Under the pieces are notes generated by a model that saw only the letters and a program-made list of their open reading frames with translations, made no database searches and was not told the origin of the DNA. Below are positions 52,603 through 62,167 of a stretch of 64,000 nt of DNA, piece after piece. A program made the position numbers and the translations under genes. The first letter of the stretch is position 1. The number at the start of each line of letters is the position of its first letter. Origin of the DNA: an uncultured Pigmentiphaga sp. (GTDB lineage Bacteria > Pseudomonadota > Gammaproteobacteria > Burkholderiales > Burkholderiaceae_B); NCBI GenBank assembly GCA_937891425.1, contig CALAGD010000051.1:1-64000 (forward strand). Direction: 5' to 3'.

Positions 52603-54501
52603 TCACGTCTGCAGCGAAGCTTGTGGCAAGCCCGACGACGCGGACGGCACCTGACTGATGCGGGCAATATGAAGCTCAGCTTCGTCCAGAGCTTCGTGCA
52701 GCTGTCGCCAGTCCACCTGGTCCGGACGCTGTGAGCGTGGCTCGAACGGAGCATACTGGGCTATTTCACGGATGGCACCGATTTTCTGGTAGAGGGCTGC
52801 AGCAGCGGCCGTACGCCCGATCTCGTGCTCCGCCGGAATCCGTACGAAGTCGTGCACTCCTTGCGTGACTTCGCGCAGCATGCGGTGACAAACTCGGCCC
52901 ACGCCCGCAGGCCAGATCTGGGTGAATACGACGAACATCACCACATTGCCCAGCAACACCCCCCAGATGCGGTCCATCGCCACGCTGATCTGAGGGTCGG
53001 GCCCAAAACCCTGCAGCACCGTGAGCAGGAAGGCAAGGGCGATCTGGACCCCAGCGTACGAAATGCGTTCGGGCCCGCTCGCCACCCAGGCAGCCAGCAG
53101 GCAGCCCAGGAACAGAAGGAAGCCCAGCTCACCCACGCCCGACATGGACGGTATGATGTAGTGGGCAGAGAAAATGCCCAGCGCCGCACCGATGAGACAG
53201 CCGATGATGCGCAGCGTCAGCTTGTGTACCGTTTCTGCCGTCGTGCCCAGTGCTACGACGTAACAGGTGATCATCGCCGTATGGATGTCCTGCCAGTCGA
53301 TCGCCGTATAGATGAGATAGGCGATGAGCGCGGCGAGTGTCGTCTTGAGCGCGTAACGGATGTAATCCGGATTGGTGAGTGCATCCGGCACCAGAAATGG
53401 CTGCTTGGCCGGCGCATCGTCCGGGCGCTGGCTGGTGTCGCCCGCCAGACGCTGCAGGCTACGCACGAGCAACGCGCGCCTGCCTGACGGAACTGCACTC
53501 TTGCCGGGCGAATCAGTTCCTGCCGCGGCTGCGTGGGTTGCTGTCGCTGATGGTGGCACCCACCCCTCGCGCAATTCGCGCGCACGCGCGCGCACCCTGT
53601 CAGCAAGATGCCGCAGGTCTTCGGGTGTATCTTCGCCCGGCACGACCGCGAGCCCCTGCCCATCTCCGCCTAGGGCGGGCGCCACCGCCAGCATGGCCTG
53701 GTAAGTGGCGCTGACGGCGGTTGCCAGATAGCGGGATTCGTCGGACGGGCATACATGCACCAGCCTGAGCAAGGCGACGCGCTTGTCGAGCTCCGCGTTC
53801 CCCTCTTCCAGCAGTTCGCGCAGCTCCTGCAGCACCTCGGTCTGGCCGGGCTGCTCCAGGAGGGTTGCCACTACCTCGAGACGACGGGCGAGCCGCTCGC
53901 GGAGTGCCCGCACCGGGTTGAGCGGCACCAGCATGATGAACGCCACGAGGATCGCCATGGGCGTGGCAGCCATCAGCCAGGCATACAGGATGCCCCGGGT
54001 GAGTACCTCGCCCATGGGCACATAGTTGAACAGGGTGATGAGAAACGCAAACACCAGCGCCAGAATGCTGCCTGCCGGCCCGACCTGGCTGGCCACGCCC
54101 AGCCACATGAACAGCACCGATAGCAGCACGATCACCGCCAGGCGCAAGGGTGGCGACTCGAGCGTGAGATTGCTGATGACGAACATGAGTGCGACTGCTA
54201 CCGAGACCAGCACGATGACCCCGATACCCATCACCACGCTCTCGACCGAATCGGGCTTGAGGATGAAGAAGATGAGATAGCACCCGATGGCGGCCAGCGG
54301 AATCTGATAGGTCATGAAGACCACGCCGGTGAGCGCGCACAGCACGGCCGTACGCCAGGTCAGCGCCCAGCGTTCGGGCGAATACCGAAGATCGGCGCGC
54401 ACCGTCCGCCACAGCTCGCCTGGCGGGGGTGGCGGCAGCGGGTGGGCGCCTGGGTTACCGGCCCGCGCTGCCGTGCGGTGGACGTCAGCAGTCGGTTTCA
54501 T
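52603..54501 (-). CDS. FUSC family inner-membrane transporter (AaeB/YccS-like)
   Basis: Aromatic-acid-exporter-type pump of 632 residues. There are two membrane blocks: N-terminal (TAVLCALTGVVFMTYQIPLAAIGCYLIFFILK... through GILYAWLMAATPMAILVAFIMLV) and C-terminal (LKTTLAALIAYLIYTAIDWQDIHTAMITCYVVALGTTAETVHKLTLRIIGCLIGAALG...). The latter contains the FUSC signature. A cytoplasmic domain of about 200 residues separates them. Its ATG (54501) overlaps the HlyD stop by 17 nt. Confidence 0.9.
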   Translation of the reverse strand: MKPTADVHRTAARAGNPGAHPLPPPPPGELWRTVRADLRYSPERWALTWRTAVLCALTGVVFMTYQIPLAAIGCYLIFFILKPDSVESVVMGIGVIVLVSVAVALMFVISNLTLESPPLRLAVIVLLSVLFMWLGVASQVGPAGSILALVFAFLITLFNYVPMGEVLTRGILYAWLMAATPMAILVAFIMLVPLNPVRALRERLARRLEVVATLLEQPGQTEVLQELRELLEEGNAELDKRVALLRLVHVCPSDESRYLATAVSATYQAMLAVAPALGGDGQGLAVVPGEDTPEDLRHLADRVRARARELREGWVPPSATATHAAAAGTDSPGKSAVPSGRRALLVRSLQRLAGDTSQRPDDAPAKQPFLVPDALTNPDYIRYALKTTLAALIAYLIYTAIDWQDIHTAMITCYVVALGTTAETVHKLTLRIIGCLIGAALGIFSAHYIIPSMSGVGELGFLLFLGCLLAAWVASGPERISYAGVQIALAFLLTVLQGFGPDPQISVAMDRIWGVLLGNVVMFVVFTQIWPAGVGRVCHRMLREVTQGVHDFVRIPAEHEIGRTAAAAALYQKIGAIREIAQYAPFEPRSQRPDQVDWRQLHEALDEAELHIARISQVPSASSGLPQASLQT

Positions 54502-55546
54502 CGTGCAACCGTACGATGGCTGAGGCCCCGACACGCATGAGGTCGGCCGGCGGGTCTTTCAGGAGTACCCGCACGGGGAACCGTTGGGCTACCCGCACCC
54601 AGTCGAGCGATTTCGGCACGTAAGGCAGACCACGGGGAATTTCGAGCAGGCTGGTGGAAGTGACGCCCCAACCGATGTTCACGACGCGCCCTGAAATCGC
54701 CACCGTGGGCTGGCTCATGACGAAGACAGTGGCGCACATTCCATCATGAATGCGTCCGAGCACGGTCTCCCGGAACAGTGCCGAGGCGTACCACTTATTG
54801 GTGACGATAAGGGTGAACACGGACTGGTCGGGCGCAATGTACTCGCCGGTGGTGACATTCAGGCCCACGACCCGCCCTGCATGAGGAGCGTAAACGCGAG
54901 TGTCCGCCAGTGCGCGCTCTGCAAGAGCCAGGGCTGCCTCCTGGGCCTGCACGGCCGCTCGTGCTCCTTCCAGGCTGCCGACGAGGTCCTCGGCCGCCCG
55001 TGCGGCCGCCTCGGCCTGGGCCAGGCTGGCCGCAGCATTGTCACGCAGGGTACGCGCATCATCGAGCTGTTGGGCCGTAACGTATCCCTTCGCGGCCAGG
55101 GGCCGCAGCCGTGCCAGTGTCTGTTCGGCCAGTGCCAGATTCACGCGTGCCCGTTCGATCTGCTGGTCGGCCACAACGACATTCGACTTTTCCGCATTGA
55201 TTGACCGTTCCCGTGTGGCAAGCGCTGCCTTGGCAAGCTCCAGCTGGGCTCGCGCCGCGGCGACCTGCAGCCGGTAGGACTCGTCGTCGAGCGCGAACAG
55301 TAGCTGGCCGGCCTCCACGAGGCTGCCTTCCTGGACATGCAGTTCGCGAATGCGCCCTGGAACGGGCGTGCTGACGTGTACCAGGTCGGCCAGGACGATG
55401 GCATCTTCCGAAAGGGGATTACGCTCTACATCGCGCCAGTGCCAGACACCGAGCACGACGGCTCCCGCCAGAAAAACAAGTGCAAGTGCCCGGGCCAGCT
55501 GCTGCCGTATGGTTGAGGCGGGACGGGAAGATGCAGAGTTGTTCAT
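54485..55546 (-). CDS. HlyD/EmrA-type membrane fusion protein (AaeA-like)
   Basis: Periplasmic adaptor of 353 residues with one N-terminal anchor (ALALVFLAGAVVLGVWHW). A lipoyl half-motif follows (VSTPVPGRIRELHVQEGSLVEAGQLLFALDDE), then a long alpha-helical hairpin (about residues 90-200) and the second lipoyl half (TRVYAPHAGRVVGLNVTTGEYI). It couples the FUSC pump to the TolC-like channel. The start at 55546 (MNNSASSRP) is preferred; a GTG four codons upstream is also possible. Confidence 0.92.
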   Translation of the reverse strand: MNNSASSRPASTIRQQLARALALVFLAGAVVLGVWHWRDVERNPLSEDAIVLADLVHVSTPVPGRIRELHVQEGSLVEAGQLLFALDDESYRLQVAAARAQLELAKAALATRERSINAEKSNVVVADQQIERARVNLALAEQTLARLRPLAAKGYVTAQQLDDARTLRDNAAASLAQAEAAARAAEDLVGSLEGARAAVQAQEAALALAERALADTRVYAPHAGRVVGLNVTTGEYIAPDQSVFTLIVTNKWYASALFRETVLGRIHDGMCATVFVMSQPTVAISGRVVNIGWGVTSTSLLEIPRGLPYVPKSLDWVRVAQRFPVRVLLKDPPADLMRVGASAIVRLHDETDC

Positions 55547-55597
55547 CGGGACCTGCACTACGGCAATGCGGGTGAATGCGTTGGGCCAACGAGACGC

Positions 55598-55924
55598 TCA
55601 GGGCAGGCGCCAACCGAATAGAAGCAACGCGAAGGTGAAGGCCAGCGCCAGCGCGGCATAGGATACGACGCGAAATGGCATGTAATCGTCGATGCCGACC
55701 CGGATGAGCACTGCGCGGCACACCACGCTCGCCAGGATTCCCACCACCAGATACAGCATCCAGATGGGGAAGTAGGAGCCAGTGATCTCGATCTCGGGGG
55801 CGTGCTCTGCCATGCACGACCCCGTCGCGGCAACAAAAACCGCCAGTGCCATGATGGCCTGGCGGCCCAGTGCGGAAAAGACGGCCGAGTACGGTACGTG
55901 CCGTGCCTGCTGCCAGTGCGACAT
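55598..55924 (-). CDS. YtcA-like small membrane (lipo)protein of the efflux operon
   Basis: Small protein of 108 residues. A hydrophobic segment ending in VAATGSC could be a lipoprotein signal; the mature part has EITGSYFPIWMLYLVVGILASVVCRAVLIRVGI and a second helix (VSYAALALAFTFALLLFGW). The GSYFPIW-then-two-helices pattern is that of YtcA, whose gene commonly accompanies HlyD and FUSC genes. The start is uncertain: neither ATG 55924 nor ATG 55852 has a ribosome site. It is the first gene of the pump operon. Confidence 0.7.
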   Translation of the reverse strand: MSHWQQARHVPYSAVFSALGRQAIMALAVFVAATGSCMAEHAPEIEITGSYFPIWMLYLVVGILASVVCRAVLIRVGIDDYMPFRVVSYAALALAFTFALLLFGWRLP

Positions 55925-56279
55925 GGAGCACGTATGCGGGCCATGACGGAAACGGCGTACCCGACCTCTTGCAGAATACGTTGAAATGGGCACCCCACCC
56001 TCCAGCGCACGGCAACCCACCGTACGTAAACGTTCTCAATGCTGGCCCGAGTGGCGCCTCAGGCGTATCATCGAGTATAGCAAGAAGACCTGTCCGCACA
56101 TAAGGCTCATTCAGGGCCGGACATATGAGCACTGGCGTGCCGCAGGCCAGGCCGCATGTATGAACATAAAGCGTGATTCCAGAAAAAAACAGCATGTCGC
56201 GTACTCACGACATGCTGTTCGAACATGAGCCTGGCCTTGCGCGGCGACGCTGGGCCCGAAAACGCGGACCGGGTACGGC
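55925..56279. other. Intergenic region between pgk and the efflux operon
   Basis: A 355-base gap with the pgk terminator at 56181-56219. The stretch 55925-56180 may hold the efflux operon promoter, but no hexamers stand out; no convincing gene is seen. Confidence 0.5.
56181..56219 (-). terminator. Rho-independent terminator of tkt-gap-pgk
   Basis: Perfect 12-bp inverted repeat, AACAGCATGTCG (56188-56199) and CGACATGCTGTT (56208-56219), with an 8-nt loop. On the minus strand the T residues inside and after the 3' arm make a run of seven. It lies about 60 nt past the pgk stop codon. Confidence 0.92.
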
Positions 56280-57473
56280 TCAACCGGCGGCGCGCTCCTG
56301 CAGCACGGCAACGGCCGGCAGCGTCTTGCCCTCAAGGAACTCGAGGAAGGCGCCCCCTCCGGTAGAGATGTATCCGATCTGTTCGCCTACACCGTACTTG
56401 GCGATTGCCGCGAGGGTATCGCCACCGCCGGCCAGCGAAAATGCCTTCGACTCGGCTATGGCACGGGCCAGGGTTTCAGTGCCCTTGCCAAAGGCATCGA
56501 ACTCGAACACCCCGACCGGACCGTTCCAGACGACAGTACCCGCGTTGCGGACGATGTCGGCCAGACGTTGCGCAGTTTTCGGGCCGATGTCGAGGATGAG
56601 GTCGTCGTCTGCGACGTCTGTCGCCGCCTTCACCTCGGGGGTGGCGTTGGCGGAGAACTCCTTGGCACATACCACATCTTCAGGAATGGGTACTTCTGCA
56701 CCGCGTTTGCGCATGAGCTCGATGAGTGCCCTGGCCTCGTCAACCTGACCCGGTTCAACCAGCGACTTGCCGACCGGCAGGCCAGCAGCCAGCATGAAGG
56801 TGTTGGCGATGCCGCCCCCCACGATCAGCTGATCGACCTTGTCGGCCAGCGCGCGCAGCACGCTGAGCTTGGTGGATACCTTGGAGCCGCCCACAATGGC
56901 TACCATGGGGCGCGCCGGCGATTCGAGCGCCTTGCCCAGGGCTTCCAGCTCGGCGGCCATGAGCGGGCCGGCGCAAACCTGGGGCGCAAACTTCGCCATG
57001 CCGTGGGTAGTTGCCTCGGCGCGATGGGCGGTGCCGAACGCGTCGTTCACGTAAACGTCGCACAGTGCCGCCATCTTGCGGGCAAGGGTCTCGTCGTTCT
57101 TCTTTTCACCGACGTTGCAGCGGCAGTTCTCCAGCAGCACGACCTGCCCGGGCTCCACCTCGACCCCATCGACCCAATCCTGCACCAGGGTGACCGGCTG
57201 ACCGAGCAGTTCGGACAGTCGGACGGCCACCGGGGCCAGTGTGTCTTCGGGCTTGAGCTGGCCTTCAGTGGGTCGCCCGAGGTGGGAGGTGACCATGACC
57301 GCCGCGCCTGCTTCCAGGGCCGTCCGTACCGCGGGCACCGACGCACGAATGCGGGTGTCTTCGGTAATGTTGCCGGCGTCGTCCTGCGGGACGTTGAGGT
57401 CGGCGCGGATGAATACACGCTTGCCCCGCAGTGCCCCGCTCTTTGCGAGTTGTTCGAGAGTTAGGATCGCCAT
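56280..57473 (-). CDS. pgk: Phosphoglycerate kinase
   Basis: Glycolytic/gluconeogenic kinase (1,3-bisphosphoglycerate + ADP to 3-phosphoglycerate + ATP), 397 residues. RADLNVPQDD, MVTSHLGRPTEG, VNDAFGTAHRAEAT, IVGGSKVSTKLSVL and the C-terminal GGGDTLAAI loop are all present. It starts 13 nt after gap. Confidence 0.98.
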   Translation of the reverse strand: MAILTLEQLAKSGALRGKRVFIRADLNVPQDDAGNITEDTRIRASVPAVRTALEAGAAVMVTSHLGRPTEGQLKPEDTLAPVAVRLSELLGQPVTLVQDWVDGVEVEPGQVVLLENCRCNVGEKKNDETLARKMAALCDVYVNDAFGTAHRAEATTHGMAKFAPQVCAGPLMAAELEALGKALESPARPMVAIVGGSKVSTKLSVLRALADKVDQLIVGGGIANTFMLAAGLPVGKSLVEPGQVDEARALIELMRKRGAEVPIPEDVVCAKEFSANATPEVKAATDVADDDLILDIGPKTAQRLADIVRNAGTVVWNGPVGVFEFDAFGKGTETLARAIAESKAFSLAGGGDTLAAIAKYGVGEQIGYISTGGGAFLEFLEGKTLPAVAVLQERAAG

Positions 57474-57486
57474 GGTCGCAGCACGC

Positions 57487-58497
57487 TTACTTGGCGTTCA
57501 TCAGGGCCACGGTGGTGTCGAGCATGCGGTTGGAGAAGCCCCACTCGTTGTCGTACCAGCTGGACACCTTCACCAGGCGGCCGGAGACTTTGGTGAGCGT
57601 GGCATCGAACACGCTGGACGCCGGATTGTGGTTGAAGTCGACCGAAACGAGCTGCTCGGTGTTGTACTCGAGAATGCCCTTGAGATCACCTTCCGCAGCT
57701 TCCTTCATGATGGCATTGACCTCTTCCACCGTGGTGTCGCGCGAGGCGATGAACGACAGGTCGACGATCGACACGTTGATGGTCGGAACGCGGATGGCGT
57801 AGCCGTCGAGGCGGCCGTTGAGTTCCGGCAGCACCAGACCGACGGCCGAAGCCGCACCCGTCTTGGTGGGGATCATGCTCTGGGTGGCGGAACGCGCGCG
57901 GCGCAGGTCACTGTGATAGACGTCTGTGAGGACCTGGTCGTTCGTGTAGGCGTGCACCGTGGTCATGAGCCCATTCTCGAGGCCGATCTTCCGGTGCAGT
58001 GGCAGAACCAGCGGAGCCAGGCAGTTGGTGGTGCACGAGGCGTTCGAAATGACCGTATGTTCCGGCTTCAGGACGTTGTGGTTGACGCCGTACACCACGG
58101 TCGCATCGACGTCCTTGCCGCCCGGCGCGGAGATGATGACCTTGCGCGCGCCTGCCTTCAGATGGGCACTGGCCTTCTCCTTCGAGGTGAACAGGCCGGT
58201 GCACTCGAGCACGACGTCGACATTCAGCTCGCCCCAGGGCAGCTGGGAGGGATCACGCTGCGCCAGAACGCGGATGCGGTCGCCGTTGACGATCATGTCG
58301 GCGCCGTCGACCTCGACCTTGCCCGCAAACCTGCCATGAGCGGTATCGTACTGGGTAAGGTGGGCGTTGATCCTGGAGTCGCCAAGATCGTTGATCGCCA
58401 CGATTTCGATATCGTGCTTCTTACCGCTCTCGTAGTGGGCGCGCAGAATGTTGCGGCCGATTCGGCCATAGCCGTTGATGGCTACACGAATGGTCAT
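57487..58497 (-). CDS. gap: Glyceraldehyde-3-phosphate dehydrogenase, type I
   Basis: 336-residue enzyme. NAD-binding INGYGRIGRNILRAHYE at the start, catalytic Cys in ISNASCTTNCLAPLVLPLH, the RAR segment (HSDLRRARSATQSMIPTKTGAA) and SWYDNEWGFSNRMLDT near the end. It is 41 nt downstream of tkt and just ahead of pgk, so one carbon-metabolism operon. Confidence 0.98.
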   Translation of the reverse strand: MTIRVAINGYGRIGRNILRAHYESGKKHDIEIVAINDLGDSRINAHLTQYDTAHGRFAGKVEVDGADMIVNGDRIRVLAQRDPSQLPWGELNVDVVLECTGLFTSKEKASAHLKAGARKVIISAPGGKDVDATVVYGVNHNVLKPEHTVISNASCTTNCLAPLVLPLHRKIGLENGLMTTVHAYTNDQVLTDVYHSDLRRARSATQSMIPTKTGAASAVGLVLPELNGRLDGYAIRVPTINVSIVDLSFIASRDTTVEEVNAIMKEAAEGDLKGILEYNTEQLVSVDFNHNPASSVFDATLTKVSGRLVKVSSWYDNEWGFSNRMLDTTVALMNAK

Positions 58498-58538
58498 GCT
58501 CGGACTCCTGTGGTTCTTGACTCAAAACGCAAATTCGA

Positions 58539-60593
58539 TCAGGCAAGTACGCTCTTGACGGCCGCAGCAACCGCTTCCGCCGTAATTCCGAAATGCTTGA
58601 ACAACACGCCGGCCGGCGCGGATTCACCAAAGGTATCGAGGCCGACGACGGCGCCATCGAGGCCAACATACTTGCGCCAGTAATCGGTGACGCCCGCTTC
58701 AACCGCCACGCGCGGCAACTGCGGGGGCAAAACCTGGACGCGCCAGGCTTCGTCCTGAGCGTCGAAGACCTCGGTGCAGGGCATGGACACCACACGCACG
58801 GGTATGCCTTCCTGCTGGAGCATCCGCTGTGCTTCCAGCGCCAGCGACACTTCCGAACCGGTAGCGATGATCACGGCACGTGCCCCTTCGGCATCGCGCA
58901 GGACATAGCCGCCACGCGCGACATGCGCGATAGTAGCCTCGTCGCGCTCGATGAAGGGCAGGTTCTGCCGTGACAGCAGCAGTGCCGAGGGACCGCCCTG
59001 CCGTACCCGCATGCCCACGCTGGCGGGTCGCTGGACAGCTGCACCCCAGGCAACGGCCGTCTCGACCGTATCGCAGGGACGCCATACGTGCAGGTTGGGG
59101 ATGAGGCGCAGGCTTGCCGCGTGTTCTACCGCCTGGTGCGTGGGACCGTCTTCTCCCACGCCGATGGAATCATGCGTGAATACGTGCACCACGCGCTGCT
59201 TCATGAGCGCCGCCATGCGGATCGCGTTGCGCGAATAGTCGGAGAACGTGAGGAAGGTACCGCCAAACGGCAGATACCCCCCGTGCAGGGCCAGCCCGTT
59301 CATGATGGCAGCCATGCCGAATTCGCGCACCCCATAGTTGATGTGGCGGCCCGCCTGGAACGAGGTGCCATCGGGGCCACCGCGCACGGGCTGGGCGCCC
59401 TTCCAGTCGGTAAAGTTCGACCCGGTGAGGTCGGCCGAGCCGCCGACCAGTTCGGGCAGGAGCTCGACCAGAGCTGCGATGACCTGTTGCGAGGCCTTGC
59501 GCGTGGCTACGGTTTCGGCCTTCTGCGCGGTAGCGCGGAGGATGTCGGCAAACGCCTGCGCGAAGTGCGTCGGCAACTCGCCCTGCATGCGCCGCGTGAA
59601 TTCGGCAGCCTCATGCGGATAGACAGCGGCATAGGCGTCGAACCGTTGCTGCCACTGTGTGTACAGCTGCTCTCCCCGCTGGCGTGCATCCCACGCCTGA
59701 CGCACTTCGGCCGGAATCTCGTAGGGAGGATAGGGCCAGCCCAGCGCCTGCCGGGCAGCCTGAATTTCAGCTTCGCCCAGGGGCGCGCCGTGAACTTTCT
59801 CGGTACCGGCCATGGTAGGTGCGCCCTTGCCGATGACCGTACGGCATTCGATGAGCGTGGGCCCCGACATGTTGCGCCTGGCTGCCTCGATGGCCTGCGC
59901 TACCGCCTCGATGTCGTGGCCATCAACACCTCGGATGACATTCCAGCCGTACGCCTCGAACCGCTTGCAGGTATCGTCGCCGAACCAGTGCTCGACCTCG
60001 CCATCGATGGAGATGCCGTTCGAATCGTACAGGACGATGAGCCGGGAGAGCTTGAGCGTACCCGCAAGCGAGCAGGCCTCGTGCGAGATGCCCTCCATGA
60101 GGCAGCCATCGCCCACGATGGCATAGGTGTAGTGATCGACGATGGTGTGACCGGGGCGGTTGAACTCGGCCGCCAGAAGTCGTTCGGCCAACGCCATGCC
60201 TACCGCATTGGCCAGCCCTTGGCCGAGCGGACCTGTAGTGGTTTCCACGCCAGCCGTGATGCCGACCTCCGGGTGCCCGGGCGTGCGCGAATGCAACTGA
60301 CGGAAATTGCGGATTTCGTCGATGGGCAGGTCGTACCCCGTGAGGTGCAACAGCGCGTACAGCAGCATCGAAGCGTGCCCGTTCGAGAGCACGAAGCGAT
60401 CGCGATCGGGCCAGGTGGGATTGAGCGGATGATGCCTCAGGTGCCGGTGCCACAGCGCCGTAGCCACTTCGGCCAGCCCCATGGGCGCCCCCGGGTGACC
60501 CGACCTGGCCTGTTGCACCGCGTCCATGGCGAGCGCCCGGATAGCATTGGCCATGTGGGCCGTGATAGATTGAGGGGGAAGAGATTCACTCAT
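58539..60593 (-). CDS. tkt: Transketolase
   Basis: Thiamine-diphosphate enzyme of the pentose-phosphate pathway, 684 residues. DAVQQARSGHPGAPMGLAEVATALW at the N-terminus, the ThDP motif GDGCLMEGISHEACSLAG and DSIGVGEDGPTHQAVEHAASLR in the second domain. No RuBisCO or phosphoribulokinase genes are visible here, so a Calvin-cycle role is not supported by the window. Divergent from rsmE, with a 194-base gap. Confidence 0.97.
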   Translation of the reverse strand: MSESLPPQSITAHMANAIRALAMDAVQQARSGHPGAPMGLAEVATALWHRHLRHHPLNPTWPDRDRFVLSNGHASMLLYALLHLTGYDLPIDEIRNFRQLHSRTPGHPEVGITAGVETTTGPLGQGLANAVGMALAERLLAAEFNRPGHTIVDHYTYAIVGDGCLMEGISHEACSLAGTLKLSRLIVLYDSNGISIDGEVEHWFGDDTCKRFEAYGWNVIRGVDGHDIEAVAQAIEAARRNMSGPTLIECRTVIGKGAPTMAGTEKVHGAPLGEAEIQAARQALGWPYPPYEIPAEVRQAWDARQRGEQLYTQWQQRFDAYAAVYPHEAAEFTRRMQGELPTHFAQAFADILRATAQKAETVATRKASQQVIAALVELLPELVGGSADLTGSNFTDWKGAQPVRGGPDGTSFQAGRHINYGVREFGMAAIMNGLALHGGYLPFGGTFLTFSDYSRNAIRMAALMKQRVVHVFTHDSIGVGEDGPTHQAVEHAASLRLIPNLHVWRPCDTVETAVAWGAAVQRPASVGMRVRQGGPSALLLSRQNLPFIERDEATIAHVARGGYVLRDAEGARAVIIATGSEVSLALEAQRMLQQEGIPVRVVSMPCTEVFDAQDEAWRVQVLPPQLPRVAVEAGVTDYWRKYVGLDGAVVGLDTFGESAPAGVLFKHFGITAEAVAAAVKSVLA

Positions 60594-60787
60594 AACGCTC
60601 GATTCGACTCAGTGCAACCCAAACCTGGCATTTTAACGTGATTCCTGCCAGCGCCGGTTTCGGGCCTGCCTGACCGGCAGACGCCCCCTGCCCGCGTCAC
60701 CGCGCACGGCACGTCAGCATGCATGCCACGGCGCTTCATGTCCTTGCGCCAGCCCCGCACGAACCGGAACCCTTCCCTGTAGTCCTT

Positions 60788-61531
60788 ATGCCTGAACCGC
60801 GTTTTTTTGTCGATACACCACTGCGCCCCGGGGCACGCATCGAATTGCCCGAATCCGTCGCCCATCATGCCATTCGCGTCCTGCGCCTCGAGCCGGGCAG
60901 TCCCATCATCCTGTTCAACGGCCAGGGCGGCAGCTGGTCTGCCATCCTGCACATCGAAGCACGCCGTGCCAGCGCGCAGCTCGTTGACCACGATGCGCAC
61001 GAGGTGGAGCTGCCCGGTCGCGTAACCCTGGTACAGGGCATTCCGGGCGGCGACAAGATGGATTTCGTGATCGAGAAGGCGACTGAACTCGGAGCTACCG
61101 GTCTCGCGCCGATCGCCGCACAACGCAGCATCGTCAAACTGAGCGGTCCCCGTCTGGAGAAACGCCTGCAGCACTGGCAACGGGTCGCGATCGCCGCGTG
61201 CGAGCAGTGCGGCCGCAACCGGGTACCCGGCGTCACATTCCCGCTGTCACTGGCCGAGTGGATGCATCAGCATGCAACCGCACATGACCGCGTGCTCATC
61301 GCCCACCCCGAGGGAGGCATCACGCTGAACGAAGCACTGGCAGAGGTGCCGCTGCAGGGAGCTCTGGCTTTGCTGGTGGGACCGGAAGGAGGATGGTCGG
61401 AACAGGAGTTGCAGGGGGCGATTCAGCTGGGCGCGCTGCCGGTCCGCTTTGGCCCACGCATTCTGCGCACCGAAACCGCGGGACTGGCGCTGCTTGCGGC
61501 GAGTTGCGCCGTGCTGGGATGGAATGGCTAG
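60788..61531 (+). CDS. rsmE: 16S rRNA (uracil-1498-N3)-methyltransferase
   Basis: SPOUT-fold enzyme of 247 residues that methylates U1498 of 16S rRNA. QGIPGGDKMDFVIEKATELGATGLAPIAAQRSIVK, then the knot segment ALALLVGPEGGWSEQEL and the terminal FGPRILRTETAGLALLAA are family signatures. The start at 60788 (MPEPRFFVD) is used; the 23 upstream codons are not family-like. Confidence 0.97.
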   Translation: MPEPRFFVDTPLRPGARIELPESVAHHAIRVLRLEPGSPIILFNGQGGSWSAILHIEARRASAQLVDHDAHEVELPGRVTLVQGIPGGDKMDFVIEKATELGATGLAPIAAQRSIVKLSGPRLEKRLQHWQRVAIAACEQCGRNRVPGVTFPLSLAEWMHQHATAHDRVLIAHPEGGITLNEALAEVPLQGALALLVGPEGGWSEQELQGAIQLGALPVRFGPRILRTETAGLALLAASCAVLGWNG

Positions 61532-61611
61532 CTAGCGCGCCCTGCTGGCCCTCAGGAGCGCGCTGCCGGCACCGGACGTATGGGATGATGCCGGCGCCGC
61601 GGCCATGGCGA

Positions 61612-62001
61612 TCAGACGGCGTAGGCCATGACCCGATTGTTGTCGCGCACGTATTCGACCGCGTCGGCGAACGTTTCGAGCAGCGCGTCGACATGGGGAG
61701 CAATGCCGGGCTCTTCCGTGTTCAGCCCCCGCAGGATGACCAGGGCCCCGCGCGGCTGGTCGAGCACCGTGCCCGTCAGGCAGTCGAGCAAGGCGTCGAG
61801 ATTGCTGCCAAAGTACTCCGGATAATCAACGGCATTGGCAATGGCGCGCAATACCGCGGACAGCGACTTGGCCTTGCTGCAGTCGGCTTCAAAAACGGCG
61901 TACCCCAGAGACTGAGCCCGTTCGACCAGTTCGGGCGCGGACCCGTCCACGCGGCCGCCTGCCTGCAACTGCTCCTCAATGGATTCGTGCATAGATGTCA
62001 C
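61612..62001 (-). CDS. Barstar-like (barnase inhibitor) family protein
   Basis: Small protein of 129 residues. The C-terminal half has the barstar fold signature: AVFEADCSKAKSLSAVLRAIANAVDYPEYFGSNLDALLDCLTG, in which FGxNxDAL marks the RNase-binding helix region. No barnase-like RNase gene is adjacent, as is usual for these chromosomal proteins, so a classical toxin partner is unproven. The GTG at 62001 is chosen because GGGAG lies about 7 nt upstream; ATG 61992 is possible. Confidence 0.82.
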   Translation of the reverse strand: MTSMHESIEEQLQAGGRVDGSAPELVERAQSLGYAVFEADCSKAKSLSAVLRAIANAVDYPEYFGSNLDALLDCLTGTVLDQPRGALVILRGLNTEEPGIAPHVDALLETFADAVEYVRDNNRVMAYAV

Positions 62002-62082
62002 AATGACTCCCAACTTACTTCTGAAATCCGGCAATCCGGAAATGCATGCAACGGCAAGACTTTGCCTTTGGCGCGATTAAAC

Positions 62083-62119
62083 CGCGAAAACGCCCCATTG
62101 TGCACAAGGCGTTTTCGCG
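62083..62119 (-). terminator. Hairpin downstream of maeB
   Basis: Perfect 12-bp inverted repeat (62083-62094 and 62108-62119, arms containing GCGAAAACGCC) with a 13-nt loop, about 50 nt past the maeB stop. The T-run is poor (GGTTTAA on the minus strand), but the stem is strong. Confidence 0.6.
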
Positions 62120-62167
62120 CCCTGTTGTGCTGACGTCACACGGCGCCATGTACGCACGATCCGGTAT

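Noticed and set aside
61612..62001. A toxin-antitoxin pair with the barstar-like protein
   Set aside because: No RNase gene is adjacent; such chromosomal barstar-like genes usually stand alone.
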